From positions 1 through 64,000 of the forward strand of contig CANQAR010000001.1 of assembly GCA_947588845.1 (NCBI GenBank): a DNA stretch of 64,000 nucleotides, read 5' to 3'. The notes beneath the pieces were generated by a model. The model searched no databases and was not told where the DNA came from. It saw nothing but the letters and a program-made list of their open reading frames with translations. Positions 16,896 to 25,429 of the stretch are shown one piece after another. The translations under genes were made by a program, and so were the position numbers. The stretch comes from an uncultured Lachnospiraceae bacterium (GTDB taxonomy: Bacteria; Bacillota; Clostridia; Lachnospirales; Lachnospiraceae). The first letter of the stretch is position 1; each line of letters starts with the position of its first letter.

Positions 16896-18188
16896 TCAGC
16901 CGGAATTGCCCTGATCCTTCCTGTACTGTTCAAAATCATTTTGAAATTTTTCGAGAATATCAGCTCCATCCATATTTTCCCGTGTCGGGGCATCTGTGTA
17001 GTAAATGTACAAAGTACTTTCAAAAAGCGCATTCAGATCCATTACATAATAATTCCATTCGGGAATGACTTTGTCTTTCTCTATGTATTTCTCTTTAATC
17101 TCCGCCAGATAAGACGGAATCCTGCCTCCGTCAATCCCTTCAAATGCCGGAAATCCCGGCCGGTCTTTAAAATACAAAGACGCATACGCAGGAGTGGACC
17201 ACAGCCCGAGCACCTTTTTAACAAGCTCCATATTGCGCGTGTTCCTGTACACCACAAAACCTGGCGAGGACATATTTGCTGTCGCTGTATCCGCTCCGCC
17301 GTTCATGGAGAGAACAAACATTCCAATATCCGCTTCCGGATTCTCTTCCAGAACACTTGCGGCAAAAAAATCTCCGTTGAAGTGCATTGCCGCTTCCCCT
17401 TCTGCAACCGCTTTGATCGTATCGTCATACGAGGCAGTTGAAAAGTTCTGATTTACATAACCTTTTTTGTAGAGTTCGAGATACGTATCGATCACTGCCG
17501 CAAGTTCGGGTCTGTCAGTCCATCTGGCCTCGCCGGATTTCAGGCGGTCTGCGTATTCCTGCGCACCTTCCGTACCAAGAACCCTGGCAAAATTGTCTGA
17601 CATCAGAGCCTGTGCCACCCAGCTGTCTCGTGGCATATAGATCGGCGTGATGCCTGCTTCCCGGATTTTCTCACATACCGCGAGCAGTTCCTCCCAGGTT
17701 TGCGGAACGTCTGCCCCGACCTGCGCAAATACTTCCCGGTTGTAAATAAAACCGTGCACTCCGGGTACGCCAAGAAACGGAAATCCATAAATCTTTCCGT
17801 CCTCTCTGCAGGTCACATGCTCAGGAAAAAGCAGACGGCCGACCCACTCTTCCCCGCTCAGATCCGCAAAATTTTTCGCCGGATCCACAATATCGTAGAC
17901 AGCCGGAATGTTGTAGTCAATCAGATCAGGCGCCTCTCCCGCGTTCAGCTTCATGCGAAGCATGTTCAGGAACTCCATATCGGGTATTACCTGCACATCA
18001 ATTGTAATATTTTCTTCGACTTTCAGTTTTTCAATCATGGCCTGAAGTCCATTGTAATACCGCGACTGCTGGATCATGGCAGTGATCGTATCTGAACCGG
18101 AAAATCCGTAAACTGCCATGCCGAATATCAGCAGAAGAAGACACAGGCATAATATAACTGCTAATTTTTTAACTGACATCTTTTTCAT
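16896..18188 (-). CDS. Extracellular solute-binding protein (family 1), probably a sensor subunit
   Basis: A 430-residue sugar-type ABC solute-binding protein: an N-terminal hydrophobic helix (about 8-28), then the two-lobed fold with ITIDVQVIPD, LNAGEAPDLIDY and AEGEAAMHFNGDFF. It lacks a lipobox Cys at the end of the hydrophobic stretch, so it is probably tethered by the helix itself. No permease or ATPase genes lie nearby; the next genes are the kinase and regulator. A role in presenting ligand to the kinase, rather than in transport, is therefore inferred. The ribosome binding site is weak. A sigma-A promoter lies 50 bases upstream. Confidence 0.88.
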   Translation of the reverse strand: MKKMSVKKLAVILCLCLLLLIFGMAVYGFSGSDTITAMIQQSRYYNGLQAMIEKLKVEENITIDVQVIPDMEFLNMLRMKLNAGEAPDLIDYNIPAVYDIVDPAKNFADLSGEEWVGRLLFPEHVTCREDGKIYGFPFLGVPGVHGFIYNREVFAQVGADVPQTWEELLAVCEKIREAGITPIYMPRDSWVAQALMSDNFARVLGTEGAQEYADRLKSGEARWTDRPELAAVIDTYLELYKKGYVNQNFSTASYDDTIKAVAEGEAAMHFNGDFFAASVLEENPEADIGMFVLSMNGGADTATANMSSPGFVVYRNTRNMELVKKVLGLWSTPAYASLYFKDRPGFPAFEGIDGGRIPSYLAEIKEKYIEKDKVIPEWNYYVMDLNALFESTLYIYYTDAPTRENMDGADILEKFQNDFEQYRKDQGNSG

Positions 18189-18237
18189 GGTGTTATTACT
18201 ATACCAATGTGCACAAAGAAATATTTCTTATGCAAAC

Positions 18238-18266
18238 ATTATAAAAGATAAAATATTATTAGTAAA
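18238..18266 (-). promoter_or_regulatory. Sigma-A promoter of the binding protein-kinase-regulator operon
   Basis: On the minus strand TTTACT (18261-18266) and TATAAT (18238-18243) are separated by 17 bases. It lies downstream of the terminator at 18311-18337, so it can drive the operon independently of the upstream transcript. Confidence 0.6.
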
Positions 18267-18304
18267 TGTATAAAACTAAAATAACAGATGGAATAATTAG
18301 AAAA

Positions 18305-18458
18305 ATAACAAAAAGCCTGACTGATTGACGCCAGGCTCTCACATCGTCCATAGGAATGTCATGTGTACTGCTTGCTCTGCCATGACGGAAATCTTATTGA
18401 ACCAGTTACCTACATTCTTTTATTATTTTTTCAGTTCCATCTGTATTGCTTATTTTGT
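18305..18458 (-). ncRNA. Candidate small RNA or attenuated leader, about 150 nt
   Basis: A near-consensus promoter (18466-18494) and an intrinsic terminator (stem AGCCTGG / CAGGCT at 18314-18337, then five T, G, TTA, five T) bracket about 150 bases with no convincing reading frame; only a five-codon MELKK frame is present. Internal pairing includes GTCATG / CATGAC. It does not match a riboswitch class I recognise. It may be a free small RNA, or a premature-termination leader of the solute-binding-protein operon whose start codon lies 120 bases further on. Confidence 0.5.
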
Positions 18459-18465
18459 TAATTCA

Positions 18466-18494
18466 ATAATATAATACAGTACCGTAAATGTCAA
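18466..18494 (-). promoter_or_regulatory. Strong sigma-A promoter of the candidate small RNA
   Basis: On the minus strand TTGACA (18489-18494) and TATTAT (18466-18471) are separated by 17 bases. Confidence 0.7.
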
Positions 18495-18569
18495 TTATTT
18501 TTTATAATATGAACAACTTATTAATGCCTCATTTTTTTCTGAAATATTAAAAATATTCGCATTTTTATA

Positions 18570-18592
18570 TCACAGGACGAAATTTCCTGTGA
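18570..18592. repeat. Palindromic TCACAGGA...TCCTGTGA element, copy 2
   Basis: Same 23-base element as at 5077-5101, in the opposite orientation, directly abutting repeat B1. Confidence 0.7.
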
Positions 18593-18680
18593 ATCGAACA
18601 GGAGGTGCTTTTCCCTCCTGTTCGCCCGCGCGGCCCGCTTGCTGCGTCAGCAGCTGATTTCCATATGCGGGCCTGCGCAT
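18593..18680 (+). repeat. Repeat family B, copy B1
   Basis: A GAACAGGAGG / CCTCCTGTTC stem, then the shared block GCGGCCCGC, GCTGCG(T/C)CAGCAGCTGATTTCC and GCGGGCCTGCGCAT. Other copies lie at 47876-47964, 48608-48680, 48681-48769 and, diverged, 55217-55293. Confidence 0.8.
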
Positions 18681-18734
18681 AAAAAATCCCTGTGAGAAAG
18701 GATTTTTATTCCAGTGATTCCTTCTCACAGGGAT
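18681..18734 (-). terminator. Intrinsic terminator of nrdG
   Basis: A long stem (ATCCCTGTGAGAA with GGA, and its complement) is followed on the minus strand by a six-T tract, 17 bases after the nrdG stop. Confidence 0.9.
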
Positions 18735-18751
18735 GGACAGCCGCCTGCCGG

Positions 18752-19243
18752 TTATTTACAGTGCAGTCTGATTTCTCCGTCTTCCAGTGTTTTTTTCACG
18801 TCAATGACTCTCTGATTAGAGCTTCCGCGCCAGTAAAGCTGTGTATCGCGCAGTTCTTTCACATACTCTCCGTCTACAAGAATATCCAGATAACCGACGA
18901 TCTCATGATCTCTGATCTGCTCCCATGTAGAACCCGTATAGAGCCAGATTGTCTTGTCAGGAAATTTTTCACAAATCTCCTTTGCCAGTTCCAGTATCTC
19001 CGGTTCATTTGTCTGGTACAATGGATCTCCTCCGCTGAATGTGATTCCTGAGATATAAGACTTTCCAAGCGCTTCAAACAACTCTTCTTTTGTATCTTCT
19101 GTAAAGGGAAGTCCTCCGTTTGGATCCCATGTGACAGGATTCTGACATTCCTGACAATAATGGCTGCAGCCGGCCACCCAGAGCACCACCCGAAGCCCGT
19201 CGCCATTAAGCATGTCGTCTTTTGTTATGTTGTGAAATCGCAT
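18752..19243 (-). CDS. nrdG: Anaerobic ribonucleoside-triphosphate reductase activating protein
   Basis: A 163-residue radical-SAM activase that installs the glycyl radical on NrdD during anaerobic dNTP synthesis. The short radical-SAM cysteine motif is GCSHYCQECQN (Cx3Cx2C), followed by TFSGGDPLYQ, the SAM-binding GGDP element, and LYTGSTWEQI. Length is typical. The ribosome binding site is CAGGAGG. nrdD, the usual immediate neighbour, is absent: the upstream gene is queA and nrdG has its own promoter and terminator. Confidence 0.95.
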   Translation of the reverse strand: MRFHNITKDDMLNGDGLRVVLWVAGCSHYCQECQNPVTWDPNGGLPFTEDTKEELFEALGKSYISGITFSGGDPLYQTNEPEILELAKEICEKFPDKTIWLYTGSTWEQIRDHEIVGYLDILVDGEYVKELRDTQLYWRGSSNQRVIDVKKTLEDGEIRLHCK

Positions 19244-19317
19244 AGATCAGCCTCCTGCGTATTCTGTGTACAGTTTTGTCATCCTTCCCGGGATTCCCGG
19301 GCAGACGCATGTATCTG

Positions 19318-19346
19318 ATACTATCACGTCGGCAAAAAAGCGTCAA
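19318..19346 (-). promoter_or_regulatory. Sigma-A promoter of nrdG
   Basis: On the minus strand TTGACG (19341-19346) and TAGTAT (19318-19323) are separated by 17 bases. The leader holds a small CCCGGGA / TCCCGGG hairpin near 19288-19302. Just upstream, at 19357-19383, two imperfect copies of GCGTTTAYAAAAG run into the end of queA. Confidence 0.65.
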
Positions 19347-19377
19347 GCGAAAATGCATCGCGTTTACAAAAGTGCGT

Positions 19378-20403
19378 TTATAAAAGAAGCATCGCGTCAC
19401 CGAATGAGAAAAACCGGTATTTTTCCTTCACCGCTTCCTCGTAGGCGGCAAGCACGTGCTCTTTTCCCGCCAGGGCCGACACAAGCATCAGCAGCGTGGA
19501 CTCCGGAAGATGGAAATTTGTGATCAGCCCGTCCAGCACTTTAAACCGGTATCCCGGATAGATAAAAATATCGGTCCAGCCGCTGCATGGCTTTAACAGG
19601 CCGTTTTCATCGGCGGCCGATTCGATTGTCCTGCAGCTTGTCGTGCCGACGCAGATCACTCTGCCTCCCCTGGCTTTCGTCTCGTTGATTGTCTGTGAGG
19701 CGTTTTCATCGATCCTGTAAAACTCTGTGTGCATGTGATGCTGTGTGACATCCTCCACCTTGACCGGACGAAACGTTCCAAGTCCGACATGCAGCGTCAC
19801 TTCCGCGATGCGGACTCCCTTTTCCCTGACAGCTTCGAGAAGCTGAGGAGTAAAATGAAGGCCTGCCGTCGGCGCCGCCGCGGATCCGTCATATTTTGCG
19901 TATACAGTCTGATAACGGGTTTTATCTTTCAGTTCATGTGTGATGTATGGAGGGAGAGGCATCTGTCCGAGCCGGTCAAGAATCTCCTCAAAGATGCCAT
20001 CATAACAGAAACGGATCAGCCGGTTTCCTTCCTCGACAATTTCAATGACCTCTCCGATCAGCATTCCATCCCCAAAAATGATCCGCGTGCCGGGGCGCGC
20101 TTTTTTGCCTGGCCGGACCAGAGTCTCCCAGACATTGTTCTCCCTGCGTTTTAAAAGGAGAACTTCAATGGACGCCCCCGTGCCTTCCCTTGTTCCGTAC
20201 AACCGGGCGGGGATCACCTTTGTATTGTTCAGCACAAGGCAGTCGCCTTCGCGCAGATATGCGAGAATATCAGTGAAATGACGGTGCGTGATGGAGCCGT
20301 CTTCTTTCCCGAGCACAAGAAGCCGGGAGGCGGAGCGGTCCTCGAGCGGATCCTGTGCGATCAGTTCCTGGGGCAGTTCAAAATAAAAATCAGATGTTTT
20401 CAT
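19378..20403 (-). CDS. queA: S-adenosylmethionine:tRNA ribosyltransferase-isomerase
   Basis: QueA transfers the ribosyl part of SAM to 7-aminomethyl-7-deazaguanine in tRNA, making epoxyqueuosine. The 341-residue product begins [20 protein letters not shown] and carries the family blocks [43 protein letters not shown] and [15 protein letters not shown]. The length and start (CGGAGG upstream) are normal. It follows a histidine phosphatase gene by 54 bases; no tgt or other queuosine gene is adjacent. Confidence 0.96.
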   Translation of the reverse strand: MKTSDFYFELPQELIAQDPLEDRSASRLLVLGKEDGSITHRHFTDILAYLREGDCLVLNNTKVIPARLYGTREGTGASIEVLLLKRRENNVWETLVRPGKKARPGTRIIFGDGMLIGEVIEIVEEGNRLIRFCYDGIFEEILDRLGQMPLPPYITHELKDKTRYQTVYAKYDGSAAAPTAGLHFTPQLLEAVREKGVRIAEVTLHVGLGTFRPVKVEDVTQHHMHTEFYRIDENASQTINETKARGGRVICVGTTSCRTIESAADENGLLKPCSGWTDIFIYPGYRFKVLDGLITNFHLPESTLLMLVSALAGKEHVLAAYEEAVKEKYRFFSFGDAMLLL

Positions 20404-20457
20404 TTGTCAATCCTCCGGTTTGCAGTGATTCAGCTGGAACATTTCTTTTGTAATAAG

Positions 20458-21069
20458 TTAGTAATAAATTACGTCCTTTTCTTTAATGACCCATTTGCCA
20501 TCTGCAAGATCAATAATGGAAACGGCACAGTTTTTCGGCACGCCGGTTCCCCAGAATTCCTTTCGCGGGCATCCGGTAATATTGGCAAGCAGCGCGCGGG
20601 ACGCAGCTCCGTGTGTTGAAATCAGGATGATTTGATTCAGAAGATCTTCTCTTGTCTTCAATTCGTCAAGGAAATTTCCCGTCCGTTTAATCAGACTGTC
20701 CAGGCTTTCTCCTCCGGCGGGCGGGCTGTACTTTTCGGGCGCGTCAAAGAAATAATGGAAATCGGGATTGTCGATTTCATGCGCCTCCGGAAGAATACAG
20801 TGTCCTTCCAGTCCGCCGAAGCTGATCTCCCGGATCCGTTCTTCTTTTATAAGCGGCACATCCCTCCCGCCCAGAATAATCTCAGCCGTCTCAGCGGCCC
20901 TTTGCAGCGGACTGGTAAATGCCAGATGAAACGGCACATCACACAGAGCCTGCGCAGTTATCCGGGCAAATTTTCTGCCGTTTTCATTCAGCTGCGTATC
21001 CGTCTGTCCCTGGAGACGCCGTTTTGTATTCCACACAGTCTCGCCATGTCTTATTATGTACAATTTCAT
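20458..21069 (-). CDS. Histidine phosphatase (phosphoglycerate mutase-like) family protein
   Basis: A 203-residue member of the RHG superfamily. The phospho-accepting RHGE motif is at residues 8-11 (YIIRHGETVWN), the second catalytic block is SPLQRAAETA, the acidic residue lies in EISFGGLEG, and the distal His is in ISTHGAASRAL. Substrate is unknown; related enzymes include alpha-ribazole phosphatase (CobC) and broad phosphosugar phosphatases, but no cobalamin genes are nearby. The ribosome binding site is GAGGGAG. Confidence 0.9.
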   Translation of the reverse strand: MKLYIIRHGETVWNTKRRLQGQTDTQLNENGRKFARITAQALCDVPFHLAFTSPLQRAAETAEIILGGRDVPLIKEERIREISFGGLEGHCILPEAHEIDNPDFHYFFDAPEKYSPPAGGESLDSLIKRTGNFLDELKTREDLLNQIILISTHGAASRALLANITGCPRKEFWGTGVPKNCAVSIIDLADGKWVIKEKDVIYY

Positions 21070-21095
21070 ACTTCTCCCTCACTTTGTCTTCGCGC

Positions 21096-21126
21096 AAAAG
21101 GGTGTGCAGGCAGTTTCCGCACACCC
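21096..21126 (-). terminator. Intrinsic terminator of pheST
   Basis: A GGGTGTG / CACACCC stem followed on the minus strand by TTTTG, 80 bases after the pheT stop and just before the histidine phosphatase gene. Confidence 0.75.
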
Positions 21127-21205
21127 ATAACCGATTTTTCTGTCCCTGATTTCCAGAGCTGCCGGACTTTTCCGGTGAATACCTGTTGTCCGCAGATAAC
21201 TGTCG

Positions 21206-23626
21206 TCAGGATCTTATTTCAATCCCAAGCGATTTCAGTCCGTTCCAGATTTTCTTCATTGCCGCTGTGATATCCGACTCTTCAAGCGTTCTGTCCTTTG
21301 CGCGGAATACGATCGAGTATGCAACGGATTTGAATCCTTCCTTGATCTGACTTCCTTCATAAAGGTCAAACAGACGGCACTCTTCAAGAATCTTTCCGCC
21401 GCGCTGCAGGATCATCGCCTCAATCTGTCCGGCCAGAATCTCCCTGGGAACAACCATGCTGATGTCGCGCGTCACTGCCGGATAACGGGCAATTCCCGCA
21501 TACTTGCGGTCGAACGAAGCCAGTTTTGTGACCTGCGGCATATCAAGAACTGCCACATACGCCTTCTCACCGATGCCGTAAGTATCTGCCACAAGCGGAT
21601 GCACCTCGCCGAGATAGCCAAGTTTCTCGCTTCCGTACAGAATATCGGCCTGACGGCCCGGATGCAGCCACGGTTTTTTGTCCGCCGGATCGTATGTTTT
21701 GCGTCCGGTGATCCCGAGTTTGTCAAGAAATTCCTCCACAACACCTTTCATGGTGAAGAAATCACCTTCCCCGTACATACCCAGCGTAAACTGCATGCGT
21801 TCTTCGGGAAGTTCCGTAAGCGGCAGAGCTTTCGGAAGATAAATGTTTCCAAGCTCATACAGACGGACATTCTTGTTCCGGTGGTTATAATTAAACGCCA
21901 GGGATGACAGCATACCGTTCATGGAAGTCGTACGCATAATGCTGAAGTCTTCCCCGAGCGGATTCGAAATCTGAACCGTCCGGCGCAGCGGCGAGTCTTC
22001 CGGAATCAGAAGTTTGTCAAACACCTTCGGGCTCTCGAACGAGTACATCATGCCCTGTGAGAAACCGCAGTATTCAGCGATATCCTCTGCTGTCTCACGC
22101 ACGCGCATTTCAAACGGCAGTTTGCCCGCGGTTGCCTCACCGCTCGGAAGCGTCGTCGGAATATTGTCGTATCCGTAGAATCGGGCAACCTCCTCCGCAA
22201 GGTCCGCCGTGCGGAACAGATCCTGGCGGAATGTCGGCGCGATCACCTCGCGCGCTTCCTCATCATAAATCAGGTCAACACTCCTGAAGTAGGAAATCAT
22301 GTCTTCCTCAGAGATGTCCGTTCCAAGAAGCGCATTGATCTTCTCCGGCTCAAACGGAATTCTGACCGGTTCTTTTTTCTTTGTATAGACATCGACCATA
22401 CCGCCGACAACCTCGCCCGCTCCAAGCTCCTCAACGAGCTGGCAGGCACGGTCAATCGCTTCCTGTGCGTTGTTCGGGTCAAGTCCTTTTTCAAATTTTG
22501 CGGAAGCCTCGGTGCGCAGACCGATCCGCTTCGCGGAAAGGCGGATGTTCGTGCCGTCAAAGCAGGCCGCCTCGAACAGCATTGTGTGCACGTCGTCCGT
22601 GATCATGGAATTTTCGCCGCCCATGATGCCGCCGATGCCGACAGATTTCTCGCCGTCACAGATCATGACCACATCCTTGTCCATCGTGCGCTCCTGGCCA
22701 TCGAGCGTTGTAAACTTCTCGCCGTCCGCTGCGCGGCGGACAATGATTTCATGGCCTGCGATCGTATCATAGTCGTATGCGTGCATTGGCTGCCCATACT
22801 CTTCCATGATATAGTTTGTGATATCAACGATGTTATTGATCGGACGGATACCGGCCGCCGCAAGTCTTCTCTGCATCCATTTCGGAGACGGAGCAATCTT
22901 TATATTTTTCACGATTCTTGCGCAGTAACGCGGGCAGAGATCCGGGTCTTTGACCGTCACTTTCACATAGTCATGTGCATCCTCATCATTTCCGGTTTTT
23001 GTCACAACAGGCGGATGAAATTCTTTGTGGAATGTCGCTGCCGCTTCTCTTGCGATGCCGATTACGGAGAAACAGTCGACGCGGTTTGAAGTAACTTCAA
23101 ATTCAAACGTCACATCGTTCAGTCCGAGCGCGGCAACCGCGTCCGCGCCGACCTCGGCGTCTTCCGGGAAAATGTAGATGCCGTACTCCGGGGCTTCCGG
23201 ATACATGTCGCGTGAGGATCCCAGCTCTTCGATGGAACACATCATACCGTTTGACTCAATTCCTCTGAGTTTCCCTTTTTTAATTACAATGCCGCCCTCA
23301 ATCATCTTGCCGTCGTGATGACCCGCCACTTTTCCTCCGTCAAGCACAACCGGGATTTTGTCTCCCACCTTGACGTTCGGGGCGCCGGTCACGATCTGCA
23401 CGCTCTTTCCGTTTCCGATATTTACCTGGCAGACGATCAGCTTGTCCGCGTCGGGATGCTGTTCAATCTGGTCAATCTGTCCGATCACAATATTGTCGAG
23501 ATCACGGTCCGCCGCAAGATATCCCTCCACCTTTGTTCCGGAGAGCGTCATGGCGTCCGTGAATTCCTGCGCCGTCACATCCAGATCCGGCACGTATGCT
23601 TTCATCCATGATAATGTTGTATTCAT
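21206..23626 (-). CDS. pheT: Phenylalanyl-tRNA synthetase beta subunit
   Basis: An 806-residue PheT of full bacterial length. In order: EMAP/tRNA-binding OB domain (about 40-150, IGQIDQIEQHPDADKL), B3/4 editing domain (about 215-390), B5 domain with HAYDYDTIAG, a catalytic-like core, and the C-terminal FDX-ACB anticodon-binding domain (about 710-806). With PheS it forms the alpha2beta2 enzyme that charges tRNA-Phe. It starts 14 bases after pheS with AAGGAGGG, and both are controlled by the T-box leader upstream. Confidence 0.97.
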   Translation of the reverse strand: MNTTLSWMKAYVPDLDVTAQEFTDAMTLSGTKVEGYLAADRDLDNIVIGQIDQIEQHPDADKLIVCQVNIGNGKSVQIVTGAPNVKVGDKIPVVLDGGKVAGHHDGKMIEGGIVIKKGKLRGIESNGMMCSIEELGSSRDMYPEAPEYGIYIFPEDAEVGADAVAALGLNDVTFEFEVTSNRVDCFSVIGIAREAAATFHKEFHPPVVTKTGNDEDAHDYVKVTVKDPDLCPRYCARIVKNIKIAPSPKWMQRRLAAAGIRPINNIVDITNYIMEEYGQPMHAYDYDTIAGHEIIVRRAADGEKFTTLDGQERTMDKDVVMICDGEKSVGIGGIMGGENSMITDDVHTMLFEAACFDGTNIRLSAKRIGLRTEASAKFEKGLDPNNAQEAIDRACQLVEELGAGEVVGGMVDVYTKKKEPVRIPFEPEKINALLGTDISEEDMISYFRSVDLIYDEEAREVIAPTFRQDLFRTADLAEEVARFYGYDNIPTTLPSGEATAGKLPFEMRVRETAEDIAEYCGFSQGMMYSFESPKVFDKLLIPEDSPLRRTVQISNPLGEDFSIMRTTSMNGMLSSLAFNYNHRNKNVRLYELGNIYLPKALPLTELPEERMQFTLGMYGEGDFFTMKGVVEEFLDKLGITGRKTYDPADKKPWLHPGRQADILYGSEKLGYLGEVHPLVADTYGIGEKAYVAVLDMPQVTKLASFDRKYAGIARYPAVTRDISMVVPREILAGQIEAMILQRGGKILEECRLFDLYEGSQIKEGFKSVAYSIVFRAKDRTLEESDITAAMKKIWNGLKSLGIEIRS

Positions 23627-23640
23627 TCTCTTTTCCCTCC

Positions 23641-24660
23641 TTAGAACTGTTTCAGGAACCGCGCGTCGTTCTCGTACAGCAGTCTCATATCATCAATCTC
23701 ATATTTCAGCAGAGCAATACGTTCAAGGCCGACGCCGAACGCAAAGCCCGTGTACTTCTCCGGATCGATCCCGCACATTTCAAATACATGCGGATGCACC
23801 ATGCCGCATCCAAGAATCTCAATCCAGCCTTCTCCCTTACAGAACCGGCAGCCTTTGCCGCCGCACTTGAAGCAGGAGACATCCATCTCCGCACTCGGCT
23901 CTGTGAACGGAAAATGATGCGGACGGAATTTTGTCTTTGTATTTTCACCGAACAATTCTTTTGCGAATACTTCCAGCGTACCTTTCAGATCCGCAAAGGT
24001 AATGTTCTTGTCCACAACCAGTCCCTCGATCTGATGGAAGGACGGGGAATGCGTCGCGTCCACCTCATCCGAGCGGAACACACGGCCCGGAGCGATCACG
24101 CGGATCGGGAGTTTTCCCTTCTCCATAATACGGGCCTGTACCGGAGAAGTCTGCGTGCGCAGCACGATCTCCTTATTGATGTAGAACGTATCCTGCTCAT
24201 CTTTTGCAGGATGATTCGCCGGAATGTTCAGTTTTTCAAAATTGTAAAGATCGTACTCTACCTCCGGTCCTTCGACCACCTCGTATCCCATGCCGATAAA
24301 GATACGCTCCACTTCCTCGCGCGCAATCGTATTCGGATGTCTGTGTCCGACGTGATTCTTCCTGGCCGGAAGCGTCACATCGATAACTTCCGTCTTAAGC
24401 TGAAGCTCAAGAGCCTGTTTCTCAAGTTTTTTCTTTGTGTCCTCGATCGCTTCCTCAATCTGCGCTCTCGCCTCATTGACAAGCTGGCCGAATGCCGGAC
24501 GGTCTTCCGGGGCAATTTCCTTCATGCTCTTTAACAGAGCTGTCAGCTTGCCTTTCTTTCCAAGGAAGCTGACTCTGACTTCGTTCAGCCGGTCGAGCAT
24601 TCCGGCATCCTGAATCTGGGAGAGGGCTTCCTCCCTGATTGCCTGTAATTTCTGCTTCAT
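23641..24660 (-). CDS. pheS: Phenylalanyl-tRNA synthetase alpha subunit
   Basis: A 339-residue class II catalytic subunit. An N-terminal coiled coil (about 1-85) precedes the class II core with motif 2 (PGRVFRSDEVDATHSPSFHQ) and motif 3 (GFAFGVGLERIALLKY). The Cys-rich GGKGCRFCKGEGW segment, a knuckle found in many bacterial PheS, is present. ATG 24660 has AAAGGAG at the right distance; upstream in-frame ATGs lie in the leader. The gene is preceded by a 675-base leader holding a T-box. Confidence 0.97.
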   Translation of the reverse strand: MKQKLQAIREEALSQIQDAGMLDRLNEVRVSFLGKKGKLTALLKSMKEIAPEDRPAFGQLVNEARAQIEEAIEDTKKKLEKQALELQLKTEVIDVTLPARKNHVGHRHPNTIAREEVERIFIGMGYEVVEGPEVEYDLYNFEKLNIPANHPAKDEQDTFYINKEIVLRTQTSPVQARIMEKGKLPIRVIAPGRVFRSDEVDATHSPSFHQIEGLVVDKNITFADLKGTLEVFAKELFGENTKTKFRPHHFPFTEPSAEMDVSCFKCGGKGCRFCKGEGWIEILGCGMVHPHVFEMCGIDPEKYTGFAFGVGLERIALLKYEIDDMRLLYENDARFLKQF

Positions 24661-24921
24661 AATGTCATTCTCCTTTCTGTGCTGCATGGAGACCGGGCTT
24701 TTATAGTAACTCTCATGCCCGCGCTGCGGGCACCTCCATAAATGAAAGTCCACGGACTGTTCCGTGCTTGCGCACTCTCACAGTCCTGCATGTATTCGCA
24801 AATCGCGCTGCTCACGTTCGTTCGCATCGCTGTTTTGCTCATACCTGCTTGTGTCTCTTATACAGAGCCAGTCTGGCAAGCAAGCTTGCCGCCTGCTCTG
24901 TATAGAGACGGACTTTCACAG
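24661..24921 (-). other. Spacer between the T-box terminator and pheS
   Basis: These 261 bases lie after the regulated terminator and before the pheS ribosome binding site. They hold the long hairpin at 24853-24909 and several short palindromes (for example AAAGTCCACGGACT near 24745, GCCCGCGCTGCGGGC near 24717). A 61-codon frame ending at 24657 exists but has no good ribosome binding site and I do not support it as a gene. Confidence 0.6.
24853..24909. repeat. 57-base nested hairpin in the pheS leader
   Basis: Outer arms GTCTCT / AGAGAC and TACAGAGC / GCTCTGTA enclose a second perfect stem GGCAAGC / GCTTGCC. It has no T-tract. It resembles a miniature mobile element remnant or a processing hairpin; I see no second copy in this window. 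Confidence 0.6.
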
Positions 24922-25335
24922 TAAAAAACGCTCCGCCCCTAACTAAATAGGGACGAAGCATAAAGATCCGCGGTACCACCCTGGTTCCTGCCTTGCAGCG
25001 GGCACTCATTATGCGTAACGTGCATAAACGTTATTTCCTACTGCGAAAGCAAAACTGCTCCGGTTCAGAAATCAAATACCCATCAAACTTGCAGCACTGC
25101 TCAAGCTGGGGATATTCGACTCTCGCGGCATCTGCCAGACACATACAGCCATGTGACGGCTCATTGCCCGCGGGAATAAAGCTTCGGTGTGAATTTCACG
25201 TACTGCCTGAACCTGAGCATGCTTTCAGCCGATGACATCCTCTCTCTGTCGGAAGACAAGTCCGCTACTGTGCACCATCTGCGCCTTTGTCTCTGATAAT
25301 CTTTTCATAACGGATTCGCCGGGTTTCCGGCGCTG
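24922..25335 (-). promoter_or_regulatory. T-box leader (Phe) controlling pheST, with a repeat A insertion
   Basis: The T-box sequence AGGGTGGTACCGCGG ends near 24965 and is followed by a terminator (stem TCGTCCCTA / TAGGGGCGGA, then six T, about 24922-24958). In Stem I, GGTG (minus, 25273-25276) pairs with CACC (25186-25189), enclosing an AGTA box and the codon TTC followed by A. TTC (25191-25193) is the Phe specifier, matching the regulated genes. Uncharged tRNA-Phe would stabilise the antiterminator. Repeat A copy A2 sits immediately after the specifier stem, between Stem I and the rest of the leader. Confidence 0.93.
25117..25180 (-). repeat. Repeat family A, copy A2, inside the pheST T-box leader
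   Basis: Begins TTTATTCCCGCGGGCAATGA on the minus strand and is nearly identical to A1 for 60 bases. It starts right after the CACCGAAGC arm of Stem I. Confidence 0.85.
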
Positions 25336-25341
25336 ATACCT

Positions 25342-25369
25342 ATTCTAACACAGGATATTTTTCTGTCAA
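25342..25369 (-). promoter_or_regulatory. Sigma-A promoter of the pheST leader
   Basis: On the minus strand TTGACA (25364-25369) and TAGAAT (25342-25347) with 16 bases between, plus an extended TG before the -10. Confidence 0.8.
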
Positions 25370-25429
25370 GCATAAATTTTTCCATTGTTATTCTTTTCTC
25401 TGCAAAGGCTGCTGGTCCGTTCGTTTCCC

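Noticed and set aside
24657-24842. 61-codon minus-strand frame in the pheS leader
   Set aside because: No proper ribosome binding site, overlaps palindromic sequence and the pheS ribosome binding site; composition looks random.
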